Positions 10,401 to 21,145 of a stretch of 64,000 nucleotides of DNA are shown here, piece by piece (position 1 is the first letter of the stretch; each line of letters starts with the position of its first letter). The notes under the pieces were generated by a model. It had not been told where the DNA came from, did not search any database, and worked only from the letters and a program-made list of their open reading frames with translations. The DNA is from Owenia fusiformis (taxonomy: Eukaryota; Annelida; Polychaeta; Sabellida; Oweniidae): NCBI GenBank assembly GCA_903813345.2, contig CAIIXF020000006.1, forward strand, positions 8,730,989 to 8,794,988, in the 5' to 3' direction. Both the position numbers and the translations under genes were made by a program.

Positions 10401-13181
10401 CAGAAGCTGTCCATCTGTCTGTACGTTTGTCCGTCCATTCATTCATTCGGCTGTTTGTCTGGGCAATAAGTCAAAAGCGATAAATCTGTTGACAGATTTG
10501 GTTGAAATGTTATTTTTTAATGAAAAATGGCAGCCATTTCAAATTGAGCAGCATTTTGAAAATTCCCTCCTGAGAAGAGTCCTATGTCTCTACATTGTGA
10601 TGTAAAATATATATATTGTAATGCATTGCAAATTTTACTGTATTGCAGACTTGCAGTTGTTTTATAATATATCAATGTAGAAACATAAACTGAGCAATTT
10701 ATGCATAATTTATGTGACAGTCAAATAACTGTTAAATCATATCTTTTCAGGCAATTGTGGCCCTGAAAAGTAGTAGGCAGCTTTATATTCAGATCAAGAA
10801 AGGTGCAGGATTAGAGTTCTTATCCAGTGGGAGTGATGATACAATAGAAGCACTTCCACAAAATACCAGCACAGCTAGTCAGATTAGATATGAGCCAACA
10901 AGAGATATAAATGATAATAGTCAGGCATCTAGTTACAAAGCACCGTCACAACTTAGTAATGGTATGTGTTTTCAGTTACAAAGGTCAAAGCAAAAGGCCA
11001 AAATCACCTGCCTTGGATTAAAGAAACTCCTGCATTCTTGTTTCAAATGAATGACATAGGTTTCAATCTTAAACTCATAGGTTACATTTTATCACTCAAT
11101 CAATGCTATGGTTTAAAAATTATGCATAATTACTTATACTGGTAGTTAAGATTTGAATGCAGCTATTCTAATTATGAATGATATTCCTTCCAGGCCAAGC
11201 CAATGTAGAAGTTCACAATGATGCCCCTGCACCTGAGAGTTTGCAAAAGCTCTTCAAAAATTCTGCTCGTTTAGTGGAAGCCCCAGACACTAATAAGGTA
11301 CATTTTAGTATTCGATCATAGCTTTCTCAAGGTTAATTTTCACTGCTAGTACATGTACATTTTACTTGTGAAAGTATTCAACAAATGTTCCTGAAGCATG
11401 ACTATTTCTGAATTAATTCAATTTTCCAAACATTTAATTACGTATAGCATAGGTTTTTCAAATTAATGTTTTGCTCATTATTTGACAACCATTTCTCCCT
11501 GATAAAGAGGTAAATTAGTGATGAGTGAAGTCATGAAGAATTATTATCACAGTAATCACAGTATCACAATGTACATAATATTTGTAGGAGCTGACAACCA
11601 AAGTAGACGAAACAAATAGCTCTGACCCTTATTCACTGGTATGTAAAGTATGATTTTATTTTTAAATGTCTTATTTGAAAGAAAACTAAAATTGGTCATG
11701 TTCTATATTTCTTACTCTCACTCTTGCCATAAAGTAGTGTCACATGTCCGATTTTTTTTAGTTTTAGATATATGCAAGAATAAACCAACACATGTATTTT
11801 GGTATCAGCCTAAAGATACAATTATAAAAATCATGCCTCATCTCTGTCCACACTCACATACTGTAAGTGGAATAGGACCACTTCTACCTTATATTTTAGC
11901 ATCCAAATGATTCATTTATTTCTTTAGTTCACTGAAATAGAGATAGATGGCAGAGACCTCGTGCAAGTGGTTGTTCCTATAGAGGGTGGCACAGTAGATA
12001 TGACGTTAGAGGGAGGTCTAGACTCTCCACTTGGGAAAGTGGTAGTTGGCGAGGTCTTCCAAGATGGAAATGTTTATAAACAAGGTACTGTTAATGTTAA
12101 CATATAGATACTGTAGATTGGGTTAATTTGGCGCCCGCTTTATTTTGGAAAAGTTGGCAAAATTGAAAAATTCGCCAATATAAATCTTCGCCAAAAAGAA
12201 TGAATCCCCGGGAATTATCTAGGGTATTTCGTCCAGTGTATTTAGGTCACTTCCGAAAAAATGTCACTCATAAATTGGCTCAGAACTGGTCAGTCACTCA
12301 CCAATACTCAGAAACAAACTAGAAAGGAAAAGCGCGGTATAGTAGCAGCATCGATCAAGGTGCAAAATGTAAAGGATGATCTCACAAAAATGTACAAACG
12401 TGGTGAATATCTCCAGTGGTCCTCAAAAGAAAAAATGAACATAGCCAAACATGCCCATTTACATGGTAATTCCCAAACAGCGCGTAAGTTTAACTTTTTT
12501 GCATTTCCGCCAAATTAAATAGCCGCCAATATGCCAAAAATGGCAAAAATCGCCAAATTAACCCAATCTACAGTATACCAAAATGAACACATGTTTAATG
12601 AACATCTCTATTTTAATGATCACCTCTCAAAAGTAATACTTGTTTATAAATGAACCCTTCCATGAGGAACACCTTTTGAAATGTATACTTGTTTAAATGA
12701 ACCCCCTTTTTTAAGGAACACCCCTTGAAATGAATGTAATACCTCTGTATTAAATTATATGTTTTAAATTCAGTATTTTATAGGAAACGCATTTATTCCA
12801 TTTTGTAGGTGGTGTTAAGAAAGGAGATACAGTAATGATGGTGGGTGATTTCAAGTTGGTTAATACAACATTGAAATCCGCACAAAACCTTCTGGACAAG
12901 GCTTTACAATCATCCCAGGTGTGTGTATTTATTATATCACACATAAGCTAACAGTGTTGCCTTGCCAAAATTATGTGAAAAAAACTTAAAATTTTGCCAC
13001 ACTGAAGTATGGTATAATCTTGCATTGCCTTTTCAAATAAATATCTCAGTTTTTTGGATCATGGGTGCCCTCTTATACTGTCAATTTGACATTTATTCAT
13101 TTTGACATTTCTTTTTTGTAGGGCTCACTGGGGATTATAGTTGCAATTTCTCCACCAAAGCATTATGAGGACGAAGTGTAA
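4404..13181 (+). CDS. USH1C: harmonin homologue (three-PDZ scaffold)
   Basis: Sixteen phase-consistent exons: 4404-4481, 4853-4920, 5800-5883, 8092-8219, 8408-8481, 8799-8907, 9257-9281 (25-nt microexon), 9416-9458, 9742-9821, 10183-10327, 10751-10961, 11194-11297, 11588-11638, 11928-12084, 12809-12918, 13122-13181. They encode 508 residues. The N-terminal helical domain spans about residues 14-95 (HDFVMRVSQ onward). PDZ1 is about 98-183 (carboxylate loop LGFAVVGG), PDZ2 about 214-296 (LGCSICSG) and PDZ3 about 407-500. Residues 97-300 align closely with vertebrate harmonin. Vertebrate harmonin is an actin- and cadherin-linked scaffold of stereocilia and microvilli; the same role here is inferred. 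The PDZ2-PDZ3 linker (about 297-406) is short and Ser/Asn-rich, without the expected coiled coil. The first donor (GTGTGG) is weak but its frame and position fit the family. Confidence 0.93.
5986..6587. mobile_element. 602-bp MITE with nested inverted repeats
   Basis: It lies in intron 3 of the harmonin homologue. The ends GGGGGTCATTGACAGAACTT and its complement form TIRs of about 37 bp with one mismatch. A second, inner pair of TIR-like copies (about 6062-6108 and 6440-6475) sits inside. No ORF and no clear target duplication were found. Confidence 0.85.
6610..7972. mobile_element. 1.36-kb TIR element rich in AGTAATTACT motifs
   Basis: It lies in intron 3 of the harmonin homologue, 22 bp from the previous MITE. 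The ends CACTCTAAAAAATAATTACT and the near-complement AGTAATATTTTTTAGAGTG form inverted repeats. The interior consists largely of irregular copies of AAGTAATT and ATTACTTAGTAAT on both strands, with no ORF. A target duplication is not evident. It is probably a non-autonomous DNA transposon; the superfamily was not assigned. Confidence 0.75.
12111..12573 (+). mobile_element. 463-bp TIR element with transposase-fragment ORF
   Basis: TIRs of about 23 bp (CTGTAGATTGGGTTAATTTG and complement) are flanked by TA (12109-12110, 12574-12575), and the element sits in intron 14 of the harmonin homologue. An 85-residue ORF at 12261-12518 contains YLQWSSKEKMNIAKHAHLHG followed by NSQTARKF. This resembles the N-terminal helix-turn-helix segment seen in invertebrate pogo-like transposases. 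No catalytic domain is present. It is best read as an internal-deletion derivative of a larger Tc1/mariner/pogo element. Confidence 0.82.
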
Positions 13182-13571
13182 GTTAAGGTTTTAAACAATC
13201 TGTAAACCATTTACTTCATTTTAAGCTCCTTTAATCCTTTACTATTGTGTGATAACTTGCTGAAGAATTATATTCTATTTGGGAATAGCTACAGCCTGAC
13301 TTCGTTTTTTTAAAGCATGATATGTTGTTATTCGTTGATATGTTGTGATATTTTGATATGTTATATTATGTACTGAGAGTAACCTCATGGATCCTGATGA
13401 TTGTATACTGTACTTGTAAAGTGATTGTATTTCTTATGAATTTTGATAACCATTTACAAAACGAAGATAATTCTGAAACCATAAAAGCTAATTGTTCAAA
13501 GTGATTTAAAGTTCAGATAATTTTGAACTTTTTCAAATGCATACATTTAAACATGATGACATAATTATTTC

Positions 13572-13577
13572 AATAAA
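13572..13577 (+). promoter_or_regulatory. candidate polyadenylation signal
   Basis: AATAAA lies 391 bp after the proximal stop codon of the harmonin homologue. It would serve the short 3' end. If the distal exon at 13645 is used, a later signal would be needed; an AATAAA also occurs near 13953. Confidence 0.35.
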
Positions 13578-13644
13578 ATTGACTACTTAATTCATTGATC
13601 ATAAAATGATTGACCCTGACTCCATGTGTTCATTGATTGTGCAG

Positions 13645-13669
13645 CTTGTATGTATTTGATGGAGGATGA
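13645..13669 (+). CDS. USH1C: possible alternative last exon of harmonin homologue
   Basis: The last codons of exon 16 overlap a strong donor (GAAGT|GTAAGT, exon end 13177). Splicing to the acceptor GTGCAG at 13639-13644 keeps the frame and replaces the tail EDEV-stop with EDE-VLYVFDGG-stop. Both forms are plausible, and harmonin is known to be alternatively spliced at its C terminus. The splice sites are seen in the sequence; their use is inferred. Confidence 0.4.
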
Positions 13670-13767
13670 AACCAGAGTGAGTATTCGTGAAAAAGGAAAG
13701 GGAATGTATTGTATTAATCTAGAATATAAGTTCTTTGAATTATAGCTAGGCTTGCATCATGTCCTTA

Positions 13768-13829
13768 CAGGGTGCCCTATTAGTCATTTTATATAAAATC
13801 TATATTGTCTTTAAAAATGGGACACCCTG
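13768..13829. mobile_element. 62-bp minimal TIR element
   Basis: CAGGGTGCCCTATT and its near-complement AATGGGACACCCTG are 62 bp apart end to end and are flanked by TA (13766-13767, 13830-13831). The element has almost no interior. The CAGGGTG end is shared with the element at 48110, pointing to a common Tc1/mariner-type family. Confidence 0.7.
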
Positions 13830-15180
13830 TATATTACCCTCTCCCTCGATCCCTCGCCATGTCATAAACTAAAACAATAGAGAGATTTGGTACTGCAAAA
13901 ACAATGTCACTTCTTGAAAGAGTAACATTTGAACCAAAGTTGATACTTCCAGAATAAAGAGATGGGAAGCTTGGAAAAGGGTGCACCAGTGACTTGATGC
14001 AAGCATTTTCTTTGTGCCTATACGTTTAAAACAAGGCTCTTATATACTGTAATGTCCATAAATAGAATAAGCTTGTTTCTTGTATTTTCTACCCTTAGCA
14101 TTTCCTGCAAGTCAGCAGCATTTGATAGTTAATTGATACATTATAGCACTAGTTATATGTAATGATATAAATAGGTAATGTGTTTTGTATTTAGATGGGT
14201 ATAGACGCGATGGGTAAGAAAAGTAAAATGACAATTCTCATGAATAACACCTGAATATTACAAATGAACAATATTTCCTTAATGGTTTTACCATTCTTTA
14301 CATTTTTACACATGGGTATACCCTAAGGATGGATGCGGTGTTTACTCATAAGGGAGGGGTCTGGATGAACCTAACATCTTTCTATTAAACATCTTAACCT
14401 ACCTACTAAATTAGTCCTTTGAGTATAATATCTTGGAGCCGCTAATATATATATAAATGTTTTTCTCTGTATGGTGTAGTTATCAGAGCTTTTCTCAGAC
14501 TAAGAATTAAGATGAACCAATCTTTCTGTCTCAGTCTTTCTATATATAATAAGCAACTCTAATACATATCTTGAATAAACATAAAACTTAATTACAGCTG
14601 ATGAGGGACTTTTTTCTCGCTTGCTCCTGAATTTGATCTATTTCGATTGTAAATGAGTACTTTTGAGTATACTGGTAATATATTGTTTAAATAGTGTCAT
14701 CAGCCTGATTAATTTGATACAATCTCTTTTACAATATATTATGATACAATATGTTTATTAAGGTTTGTTATACAATATCAAGATGGCTGTAATAGTATGA
14801 AGTATAGTATGTAAACAGTATGCCTGTCACATTTTGACATTTGGGTGTTTATGGTTAATTGATGATGTGACTTTTTGCAGGACGTACTTCTAACCTGGCA
14901 GAAGATAGTAACAATCCACAGTGAGTGTGATAAGTCAATATACAACACAAAAGATCGTAAAGTTAATGTGCCAAGAAAGAACAACAATTGCAATATAGAA
15001 TTGTGCAGGAATAACATTTGTAATATAAAAGTATGCAGTAATAAGCGCAGTATCTAAGTATGCAGAAATGACAATCACCTTTACTTCTTATAATAGAAAT
15101 ATTAAGAAGTAACATCTGTAATAAAGCAATATACAGTTATGATCACAATGTGTATGTATGCAGAAATGACAATTACAATA
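13830..15180. other. intergenic, no gene recognised
   Basis: AT-rich DNA downstream of the harmonin homologue. Open frames are short and unsupported by splice sites or similarity. The 3' UTR of the preceding gene may extend into it. Confidence 0.5.
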
Positions 15181-16163
15181 CAGTGTGTCTCAAAAAAAAT
15201 GTTACACTTACAAAAAGTTCAATATCTTTCACAATTTTGATTTTTCCCCGAAAATATACTTAGATGCTTAAAGACCAGTCTTTCTCGATTAAATTCACAC
15301 CATCAGATTCAAAATCCATCCATGATTGGTTGCACAGGACAGATTTTATAAACGCATGTGAAATCTGATTTGCGCCAACTTCTCAGTTGTTGGACATGAG
15401 GTGATCAATTCTTTTTTGGTGTGAATGCTGTGGACAGTGATATCTTGATATGATCAACGATCAAGTTGTTTCTTTCCTGGATGAAAATACAAGATTCCAT
15501 TGTCAAAGTGTTCAATTTAGTTATGTATGGTGTCAACAGGATGGTGCAAAGGCCTGTGGCAGATCGTTTGGTAGAACTCTTTGGAAATCAGAAGATAGCA
15601 TTGAATTACCCAATGGATTGGCCCCCAGGGTCATCCCACTTTACACCCTTGGTTTTTTGAAGGGCTTCTGAAAGAGCTTTACAGCATCACAAACTGACCT
15701 AAATGAACTTCTGCAAAAGTAATTGATGGAATCAGAGTGATATTACAATGCATGTGCGCATGGGCAAGGGTACCTCATATTTGATTTGGAGAACACATCG
15801 AGGGGACCACATGTCTATGTGGATAGACCCAATGATCATATGCAAGACAAATAGAAAAATTACAGAATGACTCAGTTAAAGGTCAAGCTTCTACTCAGAA
15901 GAAAGTTGAATGTTAAAGAAACTGTTCCTCTTTTGTCATTTGGTCCATCCAATCACTTAGAAGTTGGCGCAAGTCAGATTTTACCATGGGGCACTAAAAG
16001 CTGTCCTGTGGAGCCAATCAAGGACAGATTTTTAATCTGATGACGTCAAATTATTCCAAAAAGATTTGTCTTTTGGTATCAAAAGTATTTTTTAGGGGAA
16101 AAGTCAAAATTATGAAAGATATTGAACTTTTTTTAAGTGTAACATTTTTTTTGAGACACTCTG
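15181..16163 (+). mobile_element. Tc1/mariner-type transposon with decayed transposase
   Basis: The 983-bp element has TIRs of about 90 bp (outermost CAGTGTGTCTC, then a run of A) and TA duplications at 15179-15180 and 16164-16165. Inside, around 15520-15660, is a relic of a DDE transposase. The QQDGA motif is in one frame and the downstream WPPGS...TPL motif is in another, so at least one frameshift has occurred. These motifs are typical of the second and third acidic-residue regions of mariner-like transposases. Most of the enzyme is missing. It is non-functional. Confidence 0.88.
15450..15671 (+). pseudogene. frameshifted transposase fragment
   Basis: A 73-codon open frame contains QQDGA. 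An overlapping frame (15466-15660) contains the NYPMDWPPGSSHFTPL segment, which belongs to the same ancestral protein. Neither frame has the N-terminal HTH domain or a full DDE/D triad. It is a remnant within the TIR element at 15181-16163. Confidence 0.75.
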
Positions 16164-19100
16164 TATAGAAGTAAATAGAAATAGGTTTGCAATATGGAAG
16201 TATATAGAAAGGACAACAGCAATATAGAAGTAAACAGAAATGACTTACAATATTGAAGGAAATAGCAATGATATTCATGAAAAAGAATTTTTCAAAATTG
16301 ACATTCTCATAGGAAATATGGAGAACTTTTTCATTATATAGAAGTAAAGAGAAATCACATAAACTATACTCAGTATATAACTAATAACTAAGTAACAGAA
16401 ATGACATTCCTAATACAGAAGTATTGTATGCTTCAATGACATTCCTTATCAATAAGTACGAGTACAGAAACGACATTCTTGTGTATGCACAAGCAAAATT
16501 ACATTCCTAATCGAGATATATGCAAAATGACATGAGTTACATTTTTTCTGAATTCAGCATGGGATTTTTCTTAGCATAAGAATATACTGTAAGATTATTT
16601 TCCTGTGAATTAAAGATGTCTTTGTTGACGTCTAAAAAGCAAAGCAATCTGATTGCATTGGCATTATTATAAAAACAGGTTTATTAAATATAACAATGCA
16701 CTTGAACATTACATACATTGTTTTTTTTTATCCAACATATCCCATTTTATGGTTAATATTTGAAAGATGTCGCCAGCAAATATTAAGTAGTATGGAAATA
16801 TTTGCATATTCACGCTATACGAAATTTAGAAATCAAAATACAAGGGAAGAAGTTGCAAAACGTATTTTGTGCGTATCATAGTGTTATATTAATTCAAAAA
16901 TATATGAGAATTTACAATTATCTTATAAATGCAGTTTTAATTCTCATACGTTTTTGTGGATTGTATGCTGACATACTTTTATTATTTACAAATTATAATA
17001 TGGGTACAATGAAAACCATATGTGGTACAACTTAAGTGGGGTTGCTTTATATATAATTACATTCTTTCAATACGGAGACCCTTCTATCACTATGTATACC
17101 GTAAACAACTCACCACCCTCATTTATAAAACATTTTATGACGTATTCCTGGGCCTCAACTCGAAAGTATGTAGAGGATAATGCAAAATCGAATTTCTGAT
17201 AACTTATCAGATAATCAATACGCATTCTGATCAATACGCATTCTGAATAGGCTAAAGATCAACACATTATGTTTGGGCAGACGAAGCATTCTTTGAGCGA
17301 ATATTCAAATGAATGCAAATGGTAAACCCCATCGGGTGTCGACTTTTGGCAATCAGCCGAAGATACCTCAAGAAAAGCCGGAGATTGCCGAAGATTGCCG
17401 AAGTTTTTCTTTGCAAACGAAGTTGGCCGAGGGTACCACGAATGTGAAGAGGACGTCTCTAATTGGTCAAAAATAGAGGCTCGGCATTCTCCGTCAGATT
17501 GAATCGGCAAAATTCGGTTGTAAGGCTTATCTTCGGTTGTATGGCCCAACCTCGATTGATTGGAAAAGATGCTGTCCCAAACCCCATCTAGGATAATGTA
17601 AAAACCACATCGGGGTGAGATGTGTGCCTAATTTTCCGATGAAAATTTTACTCGCCAGTCGCCAGAGTACACATTTATATTCCAAATGGGTACAGACACA
17701 TGTAACCTATGATCTTATCACACATACAACCACAACCATCAATTTATCATAGGAATGTTCTTCTCAACATTTACACCTATTAATCATTATAAGAACATAC
17801 TCTAAACAAAACCCAAGCCGCGGACCATTCAATATTTTAGTGCGTGGATCTCCTCTTAATTTGAGAAGTCTTGGGATAGAGACAAATTGGAAGTACATGT
17901 AATTTTCGAAAACATTGTCACAACATTACCTTCTGTATTCCACGTCATAACTTTATATGTAAAATGTACAATAGTTCTGACTTCATTCAAGCACAACCCT
18001 TTAATTTTTTAAGGTTGTCTGTCAAAAATGAAAAGGGGATATGTCTTTTAATTCTAAAGAATTTGGACGTTTTGGCAACTTAAATTGTCAGTAGTTTTTC
18101 AACTGATCTGATATCTCCATTATTCACAAAAGAAATTTGTTTGTAAGAGAACAATGATATGATTTTTGATAAGTTTATTTCAAACATATTTCACCCTCTA
18201 CTCGTTTTAATTCCTTTAAAGATTAATAATCTGAATCTACATGGATTAAAACCTCTAGGAACTGGAGTTTATTAAATTTTTGAACGTCGCGTGAATATGC
18301 AAGGGCTTTTTTACCAAAGAGATTATTCAGAGCCATTCAATAATTGAAAGAAGTCCCAAGGCTGCTAGGGAGTTACAACGTTCTAAACTAGATGTACCTA
18401 TGTAAGTTAAATTTTGTGTTCCATGTCTATCTTATAAAAATCAGAATTTGATAAATATTTTAAGAGAGATGAGTTCTAGCTTGGAAAAAACAGATCATGG
18501 TTCTAAAAATAGTCGCGGCCCGTGAAACCAAGCACTCTCCCTCTTTAAGGTGGTCCGTCCCTAATTAAACTAAATAGATCGCTTGTGCTTTTACTCAACC
18601 GACCCCATTATGCACATTAGCATTATGCATTTTTGAGAAACAAGTGAAAAGCAGCTGCCAGTAAGTTGTTCAATATTAGATGTACAGTAAAACCCAAACC
18701 CGTGTACAGTGAACGAATAACTCGGCGCCGGGAAAAATCGTATTGGAGCGTATTACATGAAAAAATCGTATTGTCCCCGGGAAAAATCGTATTGAAGCGT
18801 ATTAACCTAATTTGGGTTTCCCGGTTATTATTAACCTTGACTATTTGATTGGCTTATTTTGGTCTTGACTTATTTTGGTCCAAATGTAACCTGATTTTAG
18901 AGGGATGTATTATGGAATAAATAGGTTATTTCTGGTCTGGACTGAATATGGGTTTTATTGCCTTGGGCAATATGATATTGACACTCGGTCGCTGCGCTCC
19001 CTCGATCAATACCATATTGTTCCTCGGTCAATATCATATTGTCCTCAATCCCTCCCAGTAAATAACCTATATTTATTTTTTCTTTAAAGATGTTCCATGT

Positions 19101-21145
19101 TTTTTTGTATTTTTTTATAAGGCTTGCCAATCGCCTGACAAATATGACCTTAGACAGTTAGGCGTTTGTTTGAAAAATGGGACAATTTTTGAGATGTTTA
19201 GCGCATTACATATTATGCAAAATTAAGCCTACTCTCTTGTTCCAATTTCGCCAATGTTGACAGATTACATCTTTTATGGACACTTTCTGTCAAACTTGTG
19301 ACAGAAAAAGGAAAAAGAAATGCACCGTTTCATTTTACGAAGGAACAGCAAATATCGAATGCGGTTATTCCCAAAACAAATTAAAGTTGAACAAATTGTT
19401 AACATATTTGAGATATGTGTTCAATAGAACAGGTTACCCTGCAAAGTGAGAGCCAACCAAAGTACAAACGTTTACAAGTTTGGGGTTCGTGACTTGCCTA
19501 TTTGTCATACTTATCCTCGCATCTAAATGCTTTGACTTAAAGTGGCTCAACTTTAAGTAACTTCTTCAAAAATCCTAACAATTAGAACTGTATAATATTG
19601 ATCAAACCTAGAAGCAGACAAGGCATACCAAAGTTTTAGAGAAACTATTTTTCAGACGGTTTCTCAGTTTGATTAAGAGATCCATAACTAACTTGGCTCT
19701 AAAACCCAGAGTACTATTGATGGTCTGTTTTATCTTAAAATCCATTGATATTGCAAATCACCGATCATTATGTTTTTTGAAGTATTTTAATATCAGAGGC
19801 ACGTCAATGGCAAATAGTACAGACACAGTACCTCTATTTAAGGCTGATGACCCAGTCTAATTAGTTTCAACATGAATGAAAGTAATCCAGATTAATTTTA
19901 CTTGCAGAAAAGGCTATATTGATCTCAATCATATTGATTCCGGGCTCGTAGTTTGATTTTTCTCTATTTGAGCTACCCCCGGATGCTTATTAATGATTAT
20001 AGGCCTATATATTAAAGAGTGACGCGGTCTAGTTTGAAATTGCATAACTAACCCCCACATCTACTTATGTGGAAGGTTAAACATCTAAGATATTTCTGGA
20101 CTACAAAACAAAGTGTTATTCTTTCTCAAAAGAATTTCCAATGCCATTGCGTGTTTTATATAATTGAAAACTGTTCGGGCATATTACCAAATATTTCTAC
20201 ACCTACTGATCGACCCTCGTCCCACGTTCGGTCTTCGCTACGCTCGCAGGGGGTCAGTAAACTGCGACGCTAATCCCAACAAACACAATAGTTTATCGTG
20301 ATAAGAGATTGATACGTGCCCGAAATAGTAAAAGTAAGTTATTTTAGAATACAGTCAGATAAGACAGTCTGATCTGAAAACGCACTGAGGAGGTTGTGCT
20401 TTAAAATTTAAAACAGGGTTTGAAATGGAAATAACAAAGAGCGTTAACAGACAGGACTTTGACTAATTCTCTAGATTGAAGTAGACTACAGGAATTTGAA
20501 GTTCAACAGAGATATGAAGTACGATGATACCCTGATTCTGCATCGTCTAGTCATAATATCCTCCTACTATAACAAATGATTTGGCAATTTCGATGCTTAT
20601 AAGAAACGATCATAACAGTCTCAAATGCAGCCTTTGACAGAGAAGTTAAAGTGAGGTACTATTGCAGAAAATGTACGTGTCGTGACTTTCTGAGTGGATA
20701 GTTTTATTTGATATGATGGTAAATCAAATATTTTTTATATCTTATTAAAAGTGTGTAGCTGAGTTAACATTTTGCAAAGGGTAGAAAATGAGCATGGCCA
20801 GATTGACGATAAATACATGGAGAAAGGAAGAACAAACATTTGTCTAAAGATGCCTTGTTTATAATTGTTATCTTAGTGTGACGGGAATGAATCTTCGGCG
20901 GTTACACACAAGAGATGATTTCTATGAAATGTTACGAGGTTGAAGAAAACCAAGATTTGGGATTGCACGGTAATTGGCATTAGGCTGCATACACCACGTG
21001 GATAAAAAACTCGGATGATGAACGGTCAGATTAAGAATTAAGAAGCGGGGCTCATGTAACAGTTCTGACAGTTCTTAAGAATAGTCTCGGTGTGGATTTA
21101 ATGTTTCCGGTGGGTGCAGTCGTTATATCTTAAGTGCATGGGGCG
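16164..21145. other. intergenic, about 5 kb without recognised gene
   Basis: No exon with supporting similarity was found on either strand. The region holds GC-richer islands with short repeats: CCGAAGATTGCCGAAG near 17380, GGGAAAAATCGTATTG near 18735-18795, a palindrome near 18915-19077, and a partly palindromic patch at 20205-20260. The 3' part should contain the promoter and 5' UTR of the ADAMTS-like gene, but no motif was secure. Confidence 0.5.
18915..19077. repeat. imperfect palindrome, possible small MITE
   Basis: AATAAATAGGTTATTTCTGG near the left end is matched in reverse by CCAGTAAATAACCTATATTT near the right end. The core has a GC-rich run GGTCGCTGCGCTCCCTCG and repeated CAATATCATATTG motifs. 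No clear target duplication is seen. Confidence 0.5.

Noticed and set aside
17259-17549. 96-codon minus-strand open frame in a GC-richer patch
   Set aside because: It coincides with short CCGAAGATTGCCGAAG repeats and has no recognisable domain.
21134-21145. In-frame GTG start of the repeat ORF
   Set aside because: Animal genes start with ATG; the in-frame ATG at 21146 gives a good signal peptide.
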